NCBI RefSeq assembly: GCF_022808175.1
Contig: NZ_JALGBX010000016.1
Location: 1-64,000 of the forward strand
Direction: 5' to 3'
Source: Streptomyces sp. AP-93
GTDB lineage: Bacteria; Actinomycetota; Actinomycetes; Streptomycetales; Streptomycetaceae
Length of the DNA: 64,000 nt
Below the pieces are notes generated by a model. The model was not told the DNA's origin and searched no databases. It saw only the letters and a program-made list of their open reading frames with translations. Shown here in pieces: positions 1 through 8,057 of the stretch (its first letter is position 1; the number at the start of each line of letters is the position of its first letter). The translations under genes were made by a program, and so were the position numbers.

Positions 1-58
1 CTACGTCTACCTCGGGACCGTCACGGTCGCAGCCCTCACGATCTGGCTCCGCACCTGA
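1..58 (+). CDS. C-terminal end of a hydrophobic protein (partial)
   Basis: Frame 2 reads into a TGA at 56-58 and gives an 18-residue tail ending VAALTIWLRT, which looks like the last part of a membrane segment. The rest of the gene lies outside the window, so the family cannot be named. The call rests on hydrophobicity alone. Confidence 0.3.
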   Translation, partial: YVYLGTVTVAALTIWLRT

Positions 59-69
59 TCCAAGAAACA

Positions 70-330
70 GAACCTAGGCCGTTTCCTTCGGATCAGGCGG
101 ATGCGGACTGCTCCGTCTCTCTCTTCGATGTGGTCGACGGTGAGGCGGGAGATCGCTGCGGGCCACTGGGCATAGAGGAGCAACAGCAGGTCGGCGAGGC
201 GATCCTCGGACTTGATTGTCTCGTCATGGAGCAGGCGGCGGGCTGGGGCCCAGCGTGCCTCACCGTCGCCGGAGATCGACAGCGTGGGCCGAACTCGATT
301 TCGTCGAGCGGCATGCTCCGAAGTACAGCC
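70..330 (-). pseudogene. Remnant of a tyrosine-recombinase-like (XerD-type) integrase
   Basis: Read on the minus strand, this stretch encodes ARRLLHDETIKSEDRLADLL followed by LLLYAQWPAAISRLTVDH. I recognise this from memory as the C-terminal part of Streptomyces integrase-like proteins, where it sits near the catalytic domain. There is no start codon or full catalytic domain (no R...HxxR...Y set), and the open frame runs out on both sides. It is best read as a decayed mobile-element fragment at an old integration boundary. No intact att site was seen next to it. Confidence 0.45.
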
Positions 331-478
331 GGCCGCTGGAGACGATCGAGGAGTACCGGGTGCAGCAGGCTTCAGGAGTAGACGTCAGAGGCTTGACCAG
401 CCTAGGAGAGACAGAACCCCGTGAACGCGCTGTCCACGAGGTTCTGCCTTGCTAATTCGGCCGAGCGCGACGTCGACG

Positions 479-928
479 CTACTTCCCACACTTGTTTTTG
501 AAGCCGTCCAACAGAGCTTTGCCAGCTGCGGAGTTGTCACGCACGTACGGGCTACCGCTGATGCTGATCGAGGTGTCGCTGGTTGAGATGGACTCGCTGC
601 CCGTCCGCTTGTTGCGGCTGTCCTCTCCTGCGACCGTCCAAATGATCTGGGACTGATCTTTGTTGAACTCGCCGGTGCTGGTCACGTCCGGCTTCTCGTA
701 GACACCATCGCAGGTGTACTCATGATGCGAGACACTGTTGCCCTTGACGACCAGCTGGCCAAGCTCGGACGTGCCGTTGACGTCCTTGACGTAGTAGGTA
801 CCGTCGAGCTTGCTGCCGCTGTCGCTGCTTCCGCTGCAGGCGGTGAGTATGAGTGAGACCGCGGCCAAGGCTGCGATGGACACGGCCAACTTGGCCCGCG
901 TCCTATGTGCGGTCCTGGTGATGCTCAT
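479..928 (-). CDS. Putative secreted lipoprotein
   Basis: A 149-residue protein with a basic N terminus (RTAHRTRAK), a hydrophobic stretch and a lipobox LTAC near residue 31, followed by a Ser/Gly-rich linker. It should be lipid-anchored on the outer face of the membrane. The mature part (KLDGTYYVKDVNG... through YTCDGVYEKPDV) looks like a small beta-rich domain with two further cysteines that could form a disulfide. I do not recognise a named family. It stands alone, with an A/T-rich upstream region unlike most of the window. No function can be assigned. Confidence 0.75.
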   Translation of the reverse strand: MSITRTAHRTRAKLAVSIAALAAVSLILTACSGSSDSGSKLDGTYYVKDVNGTSELGQLVVKGNSVSHHEYTCDGVYEKPDVTSTGEFNKDQSQIIWTVAGEDSRNKRTGSESISTSDTSISISGSPYVRDNSAAGKALLDGFKNKCGK

Positions 929-954
929 GACGTTCCCCCCTTCGTTCGTTCTGG

Positions 955-984
955 ATAGTCGGTTTGAGATAGAAGGTCAGTCAA
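955..984 (-). promoter_or_regulatory. Candidate promoter of the lipoprotein gene
   Basis: On the minus strand TTGACT (979-984) and GACTAT (955-960) are separated by 18 bases in an A/T-rich patch, about 30 bases upstream of the lipoprotein start. The -35 is close to consensus and the -10 is weak. This is inference from spacing and composition only. Confidence 0.3.
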
Positions 985-1027
985 AATAACCTACGTATAG
1001 GTGACTTTGGCTGACCGGCACCGCCTG

Positions 1028-1621
1028 TCAGGCGCCTTCCCGGAGGCTGTCGAGCCGATGCTCAGTCAGCGCCAGCGCGACCTCGGATTGGTTGAGCGCG
1101 TGTTCGCCGTCCTGAATGCGCCACTGCAGAAGCTGCACGGGCGGGGCGTCTGCTTCTTGGTCTGCCAGGTCGCCGAGCTCGCGCAGTTCTGCGTATGCAC
1201 CTTGCAGCTGTTCTTCGTGGTGTGCTGCACGGACCCGGAGACGGGCGAGTCGCTCTTTCCACCAGCTCACCCGCGACTGGTGGTCGAGCGTCGTCTTCCC
1301 CTCGAGCCAGGCACGGAGCTCGGTCTGGTCGACATCGCTCGGAAGCCCGGTGGCAAAAGGCCCCTCGGGTTCCGGCATGTCGATGGGGATGTGGGACAGC
1401 AGCACGGCGGGGGTCGTGTCGAGCACATAGGCGATCGCGACGAGGTCGTCGACGGTCACGGAGCGAGTACATCGCTCCATCTCCGCGAGTGCGCCGGCCG
1501 AGATCGGGTGACCGAGCATCAAGAGCACGTAGGCCAGCTCGTCGATGGTCAACTCGCGCAGCTGGCGGTAGTGCGTGATGGCGTCGGACACGGCAAGAGA
1601 TGTGGGAAGGGGCGACGGCAT
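1028..1621 (-). CDS. XRE-type helix-turn-helix regulator with coiled-coil C terminus
   Basis: A 197-residue protein from the ATG at 1621. Residues 10-75 (TIDELAYVLLMLGHPISAGALAEMERCTRSV...) have the pattern of a lambda-repressor-like HTH. The C-terminal half (residues 110-195) is long, charged and heptad-like (RLARLRVRAAHHEEQLQGAY...), suggesting a coiled coil. An in-frame start exists 23 codons upstream. I prefer 1621 because a TATGAT box lies just 6 bases before it, consistent with a leaderless transcript, and no ribosome binding site precedes either start. The target genes are unknown. Confidence 0.6.
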   Translation of the reverse strand: MPSPLPTSLAVSDAITHYRQLRELTIDELAYVLLMLGHPISAGALAEMERCTRSVTVDDLVAIAYVLDTTPAVLLSHIPIDMPEPEGPFATGLPSDVDQTELRAWLEGKTTLDHQSRVSWWKERLARLRVRAAHHEEQLQGAYAELRELGDLADQEADAPPVQLLQWRIQDGEHALNQSEVALALTEHRLDSLREGA

Positions 1622-1627
1622 GCATCG

Positions 1628-1633
1628 ATCATA
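1628..1633 (-). promoter_or_regulatory. Candidate -10 box for a leaderless transcript
   Basis: TATGAT on the minus strand ends 6 bases before the ATG at 1621. Transcription would then begin at or very near the start codon, and no Shine-Dalgarno sequence is present. No convincing -35 element is visible. Confidence 0.35.
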
Positions 1634-1690
1634 GGCGTGCTCGGCGCGGCCCCAGGTGGGTTGTCGCGTACTCCCTAGGCGTCGCCACAT

Positions 1691-2083
1691 AGACAGTCAT
1701 AGAGGCCCGGGGCAATGCTCGATGCGGCGAGGTCAGCGGGCTTGCGGATACCTGTGACGATTACTAGCTCGGCCCTGACCGGCAGCGCACGGCGGACGCT
1801 GGGCACGACAGCGGCGAGAAGCGGTCAATGCCGGATCTCGAAGGCTCACGCAGGGCGCTGCGCTCCCAGGACCCAGGTGCCGTTGCTGGGACTGTGGACG
1901 CAGCCTCGCCAGCCCAAGGGCCCTACGCGGTTGCGCAGTCGGGCTGTGGGTTCGCTGAGGCTCAGGGCCGCCCTGTTGCCACAAGGGTCAGCGGAGGTAG
2001 AAGGTAGAACCGAAAGCGTCCCTCCTCATCTGGGTTGAGGAGGGACGCTGTCGCGTTGTCAGTTCGCGCGTCTGCCAGGCGGG
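1691..2083. other. Non-coding interval
   Basis: About 390 bases separate the HTH gene from the DUF397 gene. The open frames here have no recognisable family features. The only clear structure is the hairpin at 2016-2048, annotated separately. Confidence 0.5.
2016..2048 (-). terminator. Hairpin terminator downstream of the DUF397 gene
   Basis: A perfect 13-bp stem (GCGTCCCTCCTCA, 2016-2028, and its complement, 2036-2048) closes a 7-base loop. It lies 35 bases beyond the DUF397 stop in the direction of transcription and is followed by a short T-rich tract on that strand. It could work in both directions. Confidence 0.65.
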
Positions 2084-2302
2084 TTAGACGACGGGACCGA
2101 AAGAGTTCGCGGTCACTGCCCCGACGAAGTCCCTCCACGTCTGCGCTGTGAAGCCGAGGTGTGGCCCGTCAGCGTTCTTCGAGTCACGGACGAGGACCTC
2201 CCGAGAGACCCGGACGGCGCACTCGATGCAGTCACCTCCGTTCTGACCGCTGTAGCTGCTTTTCCACCAGATCAGCTCATTCTCCAAGGGGGACGCTCCC
2301 AT
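2084..2302 (-). CDS. DUF397 domain protein
   Basis: A 72-residue protein with the family hallmarks: ELIWWKSSYSG near the N terminus, a central GGDCIECA with VLVRDSKN, and a C-terminal W..F. DUF397 proteins are small partners of XRE/DUF5753 regulators in Streptomyces (the WhiJ/BldB-type developmental and antibiotic-control circuits). The regulator gene lies immediately upstream on the same strand at 2477-3340. The start is the ATG at 2302; an adjacent TTG is less likely. I infer that it modulates that regulator. It ends just before a strong hairpin. Confidence 0.85.
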   Translation of the reverse strand: MGASPLENELIWWKSSYSGQNGGDCIECAVRVSREVLVRDSKNADGPHLGFTAQTWRDFVGAVTANSFGPVV

Positions 2303-2476
2303 CAACTTGTTTCACATCCGCCAGGACGGCGGCTACCAGGCATCGGACCTGGAGGTCTTACAGTCAGAGTCTCCCCTAGGCCCATGCAGGGCCATAGCCG
2401 AGGCGGTCAGGGCCGGCGGGCCTGCGACCCTGCTGTACTTGCCTCCGGCACGCCCCATTTGATGATCGCTTCGGAC

Positions 2477-3340
2477 TTATAGGTTCGATATGGCCGACTG
2501 GATCATCTGCTCAGACTCCTCTGCGGAAGCGGCAATCTCGCGGAGCTTCTGGAACGCGGCGCTGAACGGAGCAACGGCTGAGATGTCCGACAGCACGCCG
2601 CCATCTACGAGGTTCTCCAGGTAGGCAAGGTCCCCAACCGTCTCATCCTCGAAATCGAGGAGGGTGAAGGGGCCATGCATCGCAGGGTGGGCTCCAACGC
2701 CGAACGGCAGGACGTGCACGCTGACATGATCAGTGGCCCCGAGTTCGAGCAGTCGCCCGAGCTGTCCCTGCATGATCTCCGAGCTGCCCACCGGCCGTCG
2801 GATCACTGCTTCATTCAGGACGATCGTTACGGAAGGAGGCTGCGGTCGACCGAGGATGCTCTGACGCTTGAGCCTGACTTCAGCCTGAACTTCCTGGGTC
2901 TTCTCGTCGGCATCCGAGAGGCCCAAGATCACCCGTGCGTACTCGGGATCCTGGGCAAGTCCAGGGACGAACTCCGACTGGTAGATGCCGATGGTCTTAG
3001 CGGCGGCCTCCAGACCCAGGTATGCCTGGAACCAGGCAGGGATCGTGCCCTTGAAAGGCTTGAGATCCCACCAGTCCTTCCGCGTCTTCGTGATCTTGGC
3101 GTAGTTCTCCAGCTCCTCACGCAGCTCGAGTGGAGCCTCGTACAAGTCGCAGAGGAGCCGGACGTCGCCGATCTCGACTGCAGTGTCCTTGGTCTCCAAC
3201 CGCGTCATCCGGGCCGTCGACCAACCGAACTGCTTGGCTACCGACGACGCTGTCAGGCCCCTGGCATCCCGCAGCCTGCGAAGCTGCAGCCTGAGCAGGA
3301 TGCGGCACAAGGCGACCGACCTGTCGTCTGTCCCAGCCAT
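2477..3340 (-). CDS. XRE-family regulator with DUF5753 domain
   Basis: A 287-residue DNA-binding protein. Residues 12-70 form an HTH_31-type helix-turn-helix (RRLRDARGLTASSVAKQFGW, then TARMTRLETK). From about residue 95 to the C terminus is the DUF5753 domain (PAWFQAYLGLEAAAKTIGIY, QSEFVPGLAQDPEYAR, VRLKRQSIL, PFTLLDF, AYLENL). This architecture is the standard partner of DUF397 proteins, and one lies downstream at 2084-2302. The start ATG at 3340 precedes a typical N terminus. The palindrome at 3455-3489, about 115 bases upstream, is a candidate operator. The regulon is unknown. Confidence 0.9.
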   Translation of the reverse strand: MAGTDDRSVALCRILLRLQLRRLRDARGLTASSVAKQFGWSTARMTRLETKDTAVEIGDVRLLCDLYEAPLELREELENYAKITKTRKDWWDLKPFKGTIPAWFQAYLGLEAAAKTIGIYQSEFVPGLAQDPEYARVILGLSDADEKTQEVQAEVRLKRQSILGRPQPPSVTIVLNEAVIRRPVGSSEIMQGQLGRLLELGATDHVSVHVLPFGVGAHPAMHGPFTLLDFEDETVGDLAYLENLVDGGVLSDISAVAPFSAAFQKLREIAASAEESEQMIQSAISNL

Positions 3341-3454
3341 CTTGTCTCCCTCATCCGTGACTTGTCGTCAGTCTGACGGTTCATGAGGCGTCCATCAACG
3401 CCCGGCGGTTCGAAGTGACGATAGTCGCCACCCTGAGCGCCAGACGCCAAGAAG

Positions 3455-3489
3455 AAAGCGACTCTGCGAAATTTTCGCAGAGTCGCTTT
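3455..3489. repeat. Perfect 35-bp palindrome, candidate operator
   Basis: Two perfect 17-base arms (AAAGCGACTCTGCGAAA and its complement) flank a single T at 3472. The sequence is far more A/T-rich than its surroundings and lies upstream of the XRE/DUF5753 gene that starts at 3340. A one-base centre makes a stable RNA hairpin unlikely, so a dimeric DNA-binding site is the better reading. It is not the usual layout of a terminator. Confidence 0.6.
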
Positions 3490-3790
3490 ACGGAGCGAAG
3501 AAACCGCTGCAATACTCCAGATGTCGCAACAGTTGGCAGTTGATCGCTCACGGTTGGTAGGCGCTGACGTGCGCCGACCGTGCCATCTCGACGCGAGGAC
3601 TCCCGTCATGCCCCTCAGCTTGCATGCCCCCGCTCAGTGCGGTGAGCGGACGTCGCCCACTGAGTTAGTCCGCCTCACGGACTCGGCAATCGGACATCAG
3701 CGTTCCGTGCGCTTGGCCCCGGAGGCGCCCGGCGTAATGAGTATGCGTGCTGACCTTTTGGATCCGCTGGCGCCAACCCCCCCTCCGGGG
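3490..3790. other. Non-coding interval
   Basis: About 300 bases between the palindrome and the end of the TrmO-like gene. I see no gene, hairpin or repeat here. The long plus-strand open frame that crosses it is the complement of real minus-strand genes. Confidence 0.5.
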
Positions 3791-4285
3791 CTACGGGCGG
3801 GTACGATCGTCCGCACTCCGCCAGTAGTCCTGAAGCATGTCGGTGGGCCAGGCCGGCTGATGGACCGGGCCGCGGGGCAGCATCTCGCGGAAGACGGGCG
3901 CCAGGTCGATCACAGGAGTGCCGTCGTCGGCGTCCAAGTCTGTGACGTGCAGATCTCGCCCTACGACTCGGAGCAGTCGCGGGTAGGAGATGCCGATCCG
4001 GGCCGGGCGCCGGTGGTTGCGGTGGACAAGGCCCCCGGTGGCCGGCCAGTCCGGATTCCCCCGGGGGCTTCGCGGCTCGAGCTCAATGTCCTGGTCCGAT
4101 CCAAGGCTGAAGTGCCACACCACTTCCAGGTGACTGAACTCCGCAATGCCCTGCATGGCACTCTCCGGGATGCTCGACGCCAGGCGGATGATCGACTCGA
4201 CTCCGCCCTTGAAATCGTCAAGACGCCCGGTCTGGCCTCCTACGACTACGGCGATCACCGGCAGCTGGATGTGCTGGTCGAACAC
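3791..4285 (-). CDS. TrmO / TsaA-like (UPF0066) SAM-dependent methyltransferase fold protein
   Basis: A 164-residue protein with UPF0066 motifs in order: WGG-like opening region, GIAEFSHLEVVWHF (FSHLEV block), SPRGNPDWPATGG, then RPARIGISYPRLLRV, LHVTDLDADDGTPVIDL and a C-terminal QPAWPTDML..YW. TrmO enzymes N6-methylate t6A37 of tRNA. Stand-alone actinobacterial paralogues also exist, and their substrate is not established. The normal HPRGNP is SPRGNP here. A second copy outside the window would suggest a specialised role. Neighbouring genes encode regulators, so context does not help. Confidence 0.75.
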   Translation of the reverse strand: MFDQHIQLPVIAVVVGGQTGRLDDFKGGVESIIRLASSIPESAMQGIAEFSHLEVVWHFSLGSDQDIELEPRSPRGNPDWPATGGLVHRNHRRPARIGISYPRLLRVVGRDLHVTDLDADDGTPVIDLAPVFREMLPRGPVHQPAWPTDMLQDYWRSADDRTRP

Positions 4286-4357
4286 GCGTCACCTCTCCTG
4301 GGGCTTCCCCGGCGTCAGCGAAGTCGCCCTCCGCTCCGGGCTTCCTTACCGTACGGG

Positions 4358-5743
4358 TCACCTGTCTGCGAGGACCGCCCGGGCCCGGGCGTCGAGGTCG
4401 GCAGCGGGGCCGCCTCCTCGGCGGAGCACAGGGCTCAGCGCGCGGCGCATCTGAACCACGGTCTCTCGGGCTCGCCCGGACTGAACACCGGTCACCGTGT
4501 CGAGTGCCTGATGCCACGTAGCGCAGGCCGCGTCGAGCTGCCCCTGCCGGACCTGGACCTCGCCGAGGTATCCGAGGGTGACGGAGTGGGTCCGCTTGAA
4601 CGGCGTCTTGCGGGTGCGGACGCTCCGTTTGAACTGCTCCTCAGCACCCTTCAGATCACCCATGTCCCGCAGCGCGGCGGCGGTCTCATGCGCGAGGCTC
4701 GCCTCGGCGAAGAACCACACCCGGCCGGGCTCGTCACCGTCCCCGCTAGCGCGGGCAAGATCGGCCTCGGCACGGTTGAGCGCTTGCGCGGCCTGCTTCT
4801 TGTAGCCGGCGGCAGCCAGCCCGCGGGCGTGGACGACGCCGAGGAGGGCCTTCTCCCGCCAGCAGGCTTCGGCGTAGCGGCGGCTGGAGAGGGATCCCTC
4901 TGCCAGGCGTACGGCTTCTGCCGGCTGGTGCAGGTCCACGGCCTGGTGGGCCATGGCCCTCAGCACGTGCCCGGCGAGCGGCGCGTCTCCGGCTTCCTCG
5001 GCCAGTTGGGTCGCGAGGGTCAGCCATTGCAGCGCGATCGGGTGCTCGCCGGCGTCGAAGCTCGTCCAGCCCGCGAGGTAGGCAAGTTCGGCAGCGGCCG
5101 ACGTCATGTCCCGGCGCAGCACGTCGGACGGGAAGCGTCCGCCCAGGAGTTCGGCGACGTCGGTTCGCAGGTAGGCGACCAGGGAGGCGCGCCCCACGCC
5201 GCGGCCGCCGCGCTGCTGGTCTCGCTGGGACAGGAAGGCGGTCATCTCGCGCACGCTCGTGACGTCCTCGTGCGTGACCGTGTGCTTCGACAGGGGCTTG
5301 CGGGTGCGGGCACGTTCGGCGGCGTCCTGCCACCAACCTTCGGTGGGCAGGGCCAGGCCGGCGACCGAGTAGGCCGACCGTGCCAACACCTGGCGCCGAG
5401 CTATGTCCATGTCCGTACTCCCGAGGGTCGCCAGCGTCGCGAGGGTGTCGATGCTCCACGCCGGCGTCTGCGGGTCTGCGGCGTCGTCCGGTGTCAGCCC
5501 GATGTCGGTCAGCGTGATAGTGCGACCGAGGCCGCGAGAGAGCGTCTCGGCCAAGATATGCGCTGCGCGGCCTTCCGGTGTGGCGCCGCCGATCCAGCGG
5601 GCGATGCGGGATTGGTCGTAGCGCAGGAGTTCGGTGGCGCCGTTCTCAGCGGCGACGGCGCGGAACCGAGCAGCGAGTTGCCGCTGCGACAGGCCCCATT
5701 CCTGGATGACGGCTTCCAGCCGGGTGTTGCGTGTGCGCGCCAT
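4358..5743 (-). CDS. Large HTH regulator with TPR-like C-terminal domain
   Basis: A 461-residue protein. The N terminus (residues 5-70) has an HTH signature (LSQRQLAARFRAVAAENG ... YDQSRIARWIGGATPEGRAA). After a linker with an alanine-rich segment (VLARSAYSVAGLALP), residues 190-440 are helical repeats of TPR character (AGEHPIALQWLTLATQLAEE, HQPAEAVRLAEGS, DLKGAEEQFKRSV). Such proteins are common in Streptomyces and are often called Tat-pathway-signal or transcriptional-regulator proteins; ligands are generally unknown. It shares its architecture and N-terminal motifs with the protein at 23182-24582. It is divergent from the ATPase gene at 5954. Confidence 0.8.
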   Translation of the reverse strand: MARTRNTRLEAVIQEWGLSQRQLAARFRAVAAENGATELLRYDQSRIARWIGGATPEGRAAHILAETLSRGLGRTITLTDIGLTPDDAADPQTPAWSIDTLATLATLGSTDMDIARRQVLARSAYSVAGLALPTEGWWQDAAERARTRKPLSKHTVTHEDVTSVREMTAFLSQRDQQRGGRGVGRASLVAYLRTDVAELLGGRFPSDVLRRDMTSAAAELAYLAGWTSFDAGEHPIALQWLTLATQLAEEAGDAPLAGHVLRAMAHQAVDLHQPAEAVRLAEGSLSSRRYAEACWREKALLGVVHARGLAAAGYKKQAAQALNRAEADLARASGDGDEPGRVWFFAEASLAHETAAALRDMGDLKGAEEQFKRSVRTRKTPFKRTHSVTLGYLGEVQVRQGQLDAACATWHQALDTVTGVQSGRARETVVQMRRALSPVLRRGGGPAADLDARARAVLADR

Positions 5744-5953
5744 GGGTGTGCGCCCCTGTCCCTGAAACGATCTCGCATCACGTGCATCGCATCACTGCGC
5801 CTGCCGGCATTCCCGTCGGTCCTCGCACGCGGTTGTCTCGTACGGACGATATTCCTCCAACCCCCGCGCGGCGTAACGGAATCGGGCATGTCTTGCCCAC
5901 GAGCTCGGTTGGTGACCGGAATTGGCTCCCTCGGGGGCCGGGAAGGGCAGCTG

Positions 5954-6490
5954 ATGAACATGCAGTACCCGATGGCCGGCCTTCGGTGGGCGTGCACAGT
6001 GCCGTTGGTTCGCCGTGACCGAGGACCGGGCGGTCGTCCGCCCGGAGAGGGCGCCGTTGCGGTCTGTCGTCCGCGTGACTTCCAGATGGCGGCGGAGGTG
6101 TCCGCTCGGCCGGAGGCAGTTGCTGGAGCCCGCCGTCAGCTCGTCTGCCTGCTCGAGAGCTCGGGGCTGTCCGAGTGCGCGGACAGGGTCATGCTCGTCG
6201 CGCAGGAGCTGATGGTGAATGCCATGACGCATGGGTGCGAGAACAGGCCGGAGGGCTTCTTCTCCGTCAGGGCGATGCACGCGTGGGGGCACCTGCGGGT
6301 GGAGGTGGAGGACCCGTCGACCAGGCAGCCTCTTCCCCGGTCGGCGAGCGCGGATGAGGAGGGCGGCCGAGGGCTGCACCTGGTCGACGCCCTGGCCACG
6401 CGCTGGGGAACGGACCTGCCGGCGCCGGGCAGTACGGGCAAGACGGTGTGGTTCGAGCTGGACCTGCTCGGAGAGGCGGTGTCGTCGTGA
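5954..6490 (+). CDS. RsbW-type histidine-kinase-like ATPase
   Basis: A 178-residue protein with the GHKL ATPase core: an N box AQELMVNAMTHGC (family form NELVTNAVRHG), a D box VEVEDPSTRQP, then GGRGLHLVDALATRWG (G1/G2 box). These small ATPases act as anti-sigma factors or single-domain signalling kinases in actinomycetes. The ATG at 5954 is preceded by GGAAGGG, which decides the start; the long open frame upstream is a shadow of the opposite-strand regulator. Its stop overlaps the GTG of the next small gene (GTGA), so the two are translationally coupled. Confidence 0.85.
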   Translation: MNMQYPMAGLRWACTVPLVRRDRGPGGRPPGEGAVAVCRPRDFQMAAEVSARPEAVAGARRQLVCLLESSGLSECADRVMLVAQELMVNAMTHGCENRPEGFFSVRAMHAWGHLRVEVEDPSTRQPLPRSASADEEGGRGLHLVDALATRWGTDLPAPGSTGKTVWFELDLLGEAVSS

Positions 6491-6696
6491 GTCTCGTCCG
6501 TGTCCGCTCCGGCCGACTCCGGGCCCCCTCTGCTTTTGCTGCCCGGCCTGTCATCTTCTCCACGCAGGAAACCGTGTCGATGGTGCTGGCTGACGGCGCC
6601 CCCACCCCCGAATCCGATCAGGGCATCCGAGTTCCGACGTTCGTCCCCGCGGTGATCACCATCCCTTATGGCGGATCCGTGCTGAGGCAGTGGTGA
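6487..6696 (+). CDS. Small coupled protein of unknown function
   Basis: Begins at a GTG overlapping the stop of the ATPase gene and ends in a TGA that overlaps the next GTG. It encodes 69 residues with a basic start (SLVRVRSGRLR) and a C-terminal half rich in Val, Ile and Pro (IRVPTFVPAVITIPYGGS). I know no family for it. The double overlap is the main support for its being real. Confidence 0.45.
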   Translation: MSLVRVRSGRLRAPSAFAARPVIFSTQETVSMVLADGAPTPESDQGIRVPTFVPAVITIPYGGSVLRQW

Positions 6697-6836
6697 CCGC
6701 CACCGGACTGGTCTTCACCGTCCTGATCGTGCTGGCCATGGCTGCCCTGGTGCTCCTCGGCCCCCGGCTGACCGGTCGGCTGTCCCCGCCGGCGACGGAT
6801 GACCCAGCTCCGTCCCTACCTCACAACCTGCCCTGA
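6693..6836 (+). CDS. 47-residue single-pass membrane protein
   Basis: Starts at a GTG overlapping the previous stop. Residues 5-23 (GLVFTVLIVLAMAALVLLG) form one clear transmembrane helix, followed by a short Pro-rich tail. No family was recognised. The coupling to the two upstream genes suggests a membrane anchor or small partner for the ATPase system. Confidence 0.45.
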   Translation: MTATGLVFTVLIVLAMAALVLLGPRLTGRLSPPATDDPAPSLPHNLP

Positions 6837-6866
6837 CCACCCGTAGACACGCGAGGACCTTTCCCC

Positions 6867-7790
6867 ATGCTTCACGCTGTTCCGTCGCCGCTGACCGAGG
6901 TGCTGCAGGCACCGGCCCGGATCCTGACGGGCCTCTACCTGCGGTGCCTGCGCGAGGCGCAGTACATGGGGCTGGAGCACGCCGCCCGCGCCGTCCGGGT
7001 GTCCGCATCGGCCGTCAGCCGGTGGGAGCGGGCTGAGTCCCCCATCCGGCCGGACGCGCTTGGCACGCTGCTCCGGCTCTACGGCGTGGCAGACGACCAT
7101 GCTTTCTTCCTGGTGGGGAGTCTGCCGCCGCAGGGCTACGACCGCAGGGAGCACGAGGAGCGGGGTGAGGGCCGGCGCGCCCCGCACGACTGTTGGGTGG
7201 ACGTGGCCTGCGAGGAGGCGACGGCCCGCCATATCGCTGTGATGCGCTTGGCGAGCGAGGTCGTCCAGTACTGCCTGCTGGTGCCCGCCGGTCTGCGCAC
7301 CCAGGCCTACCAGCGGGTCGTGCTGGACCCGGGTGTGTGCGGCGACCCTGATGAGCCGGTGCTCGGGCTGCCGTCGTGGGTGCACGGCGTGGACTGGGCC
7401 GAGCGGCAACGGCGGACCGTCCTGCTGGACGAGACCGTGCTGACCCGGGGCCGGGGCGATCACCCCGCGACGATGGCTGGCCAGCTGCGGCATCTGGCCG
7501 ATCTCGTGAGCCGGGAGAGTTCCGACGGGTCGGGCCTGACCATCCGCATCCTGCCGCTGGGCGAGGTGCTGTTCGTCCACACGGTGGGTGCGGCCGCCGA
7601 GGTGAATCTCCACGGGCACCGCATGGTGGTGCGGGTCGGCCTCTTCCCTTGCTACGAGACCGGCTCCGGCGCCGCCCGGGTCATCAGCGCCGGACTACGC
7701 GAGGCCGTCGACGCCGCGTGGAGCCGTGAAGCGACGTACGAGGCGCTCGTGAGCGCGGCCGAGGGCATGGAGCGGAGGGCTGCCTCATGA
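6867..7790 (+). CDS. XRE-family regulator with DUF5753 domain
   Basis: A 307-residue protein. The HTH covers residues 18-65 (LRCLREAQYMGLEHAARAV, VSASAVSRWERAES). The DUF5753 part follows (VVQYCLLVPAGLRTQAYQRV, AERQRRTVLLDETVL, QLRHLADLV, LTIRILPLGEV). It resembles the 2477-3340 regulator in architecture, but the usual DUF397 partner is absent. Instead the next gene starts within its stop (ATGA), leading into a CvnA-like ATPase operon. I infer that it controls or reports for that operon. Confidence 0.85.
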   Translation: MLHAVPSPLTEVLQAPARILTGLYLRCLREAQYMGLEHAARAVRVSASAVSRWERAESPIRPDALGTLLRLYGVADDHAFFLVGSLPPQGYDRREHEERGEGRRAPHDCWVDVACEEATARHIAVMRLASEVVQYCLLVPAGLRTQAYQRVVLDPGVCGDPDEPVLGLPSWVHGVDWAERQRRTVLLDETVLTRGRGDHPATMAGQLRHLADLVSRESSDGSGLTIRILPLGEVLFVHTVGAAAEVNLHGHRMVVRVGLFPCYETGSGAARVISAGLREAVDAAWSREATYEALVSAAEGMERRAAS

Positions 7791-8056
7791 TCGCCGTGTT
7801 GCTCGCGCTCCTGCCCGGTGCCACACCGCCGGAGCAGCCCATGACCCAGCTCCTCGCTCTCGACGCAGCGGCCTTCACCCGCCGAGCCCGGGTCAGGCGG
7901 CAGCCCGGCGGCACGGGCCACGCGGTCTCGGTCACCGGACACGACTGCGCGCGTACGGGGGGCGAGAAGGTGAACTCCGGTTTTCCCGAGGAGTACTTCA
8001 AGCAGCCTCCAGCTCTAGGTCCCGCGATTTCCCCTTCAACATCTGTGAGGAGCTGA
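7787..8056 (+). CDS. Small coupled protein, unknown
   Basis: An 89-residue frame starting at an ATG that overlaps the preceding stop and ending one base before the CvnA-like gene. The N terminus is hydrophobic (IAVLLALLPG) and the rest is polar, with GFPEEYFKQPP near the end. No family is recognised. Support comes from position and coupling only. Confidence 0.4.
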   Translation: MIAVLLALLPGATPPEQPMTQLLALDAAAFTRRARVRRQPGGTGHAVSVTGHDCARTGGEKVNSGFPEEYFKQPPALGPAISPSTSVRS

Positions 8057-8057
8057 C

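Noticed and set aside
216..455. Plus-strand frame containing AELDFVERHAPKYSRPLETI
   Set aside because: It looks somewhat protein-like but has no start with a ribosome binding site and no family I can name, and it overlaps the integrase remnant.
3521..6490. A 989-codon plus-strand open frame
   Set aside because: Most of it is the complement of the TrmO-like and HTH/TPR regulator genes. Only the part from the ATG at 5954 shows family motifs and a ribosome binding site.
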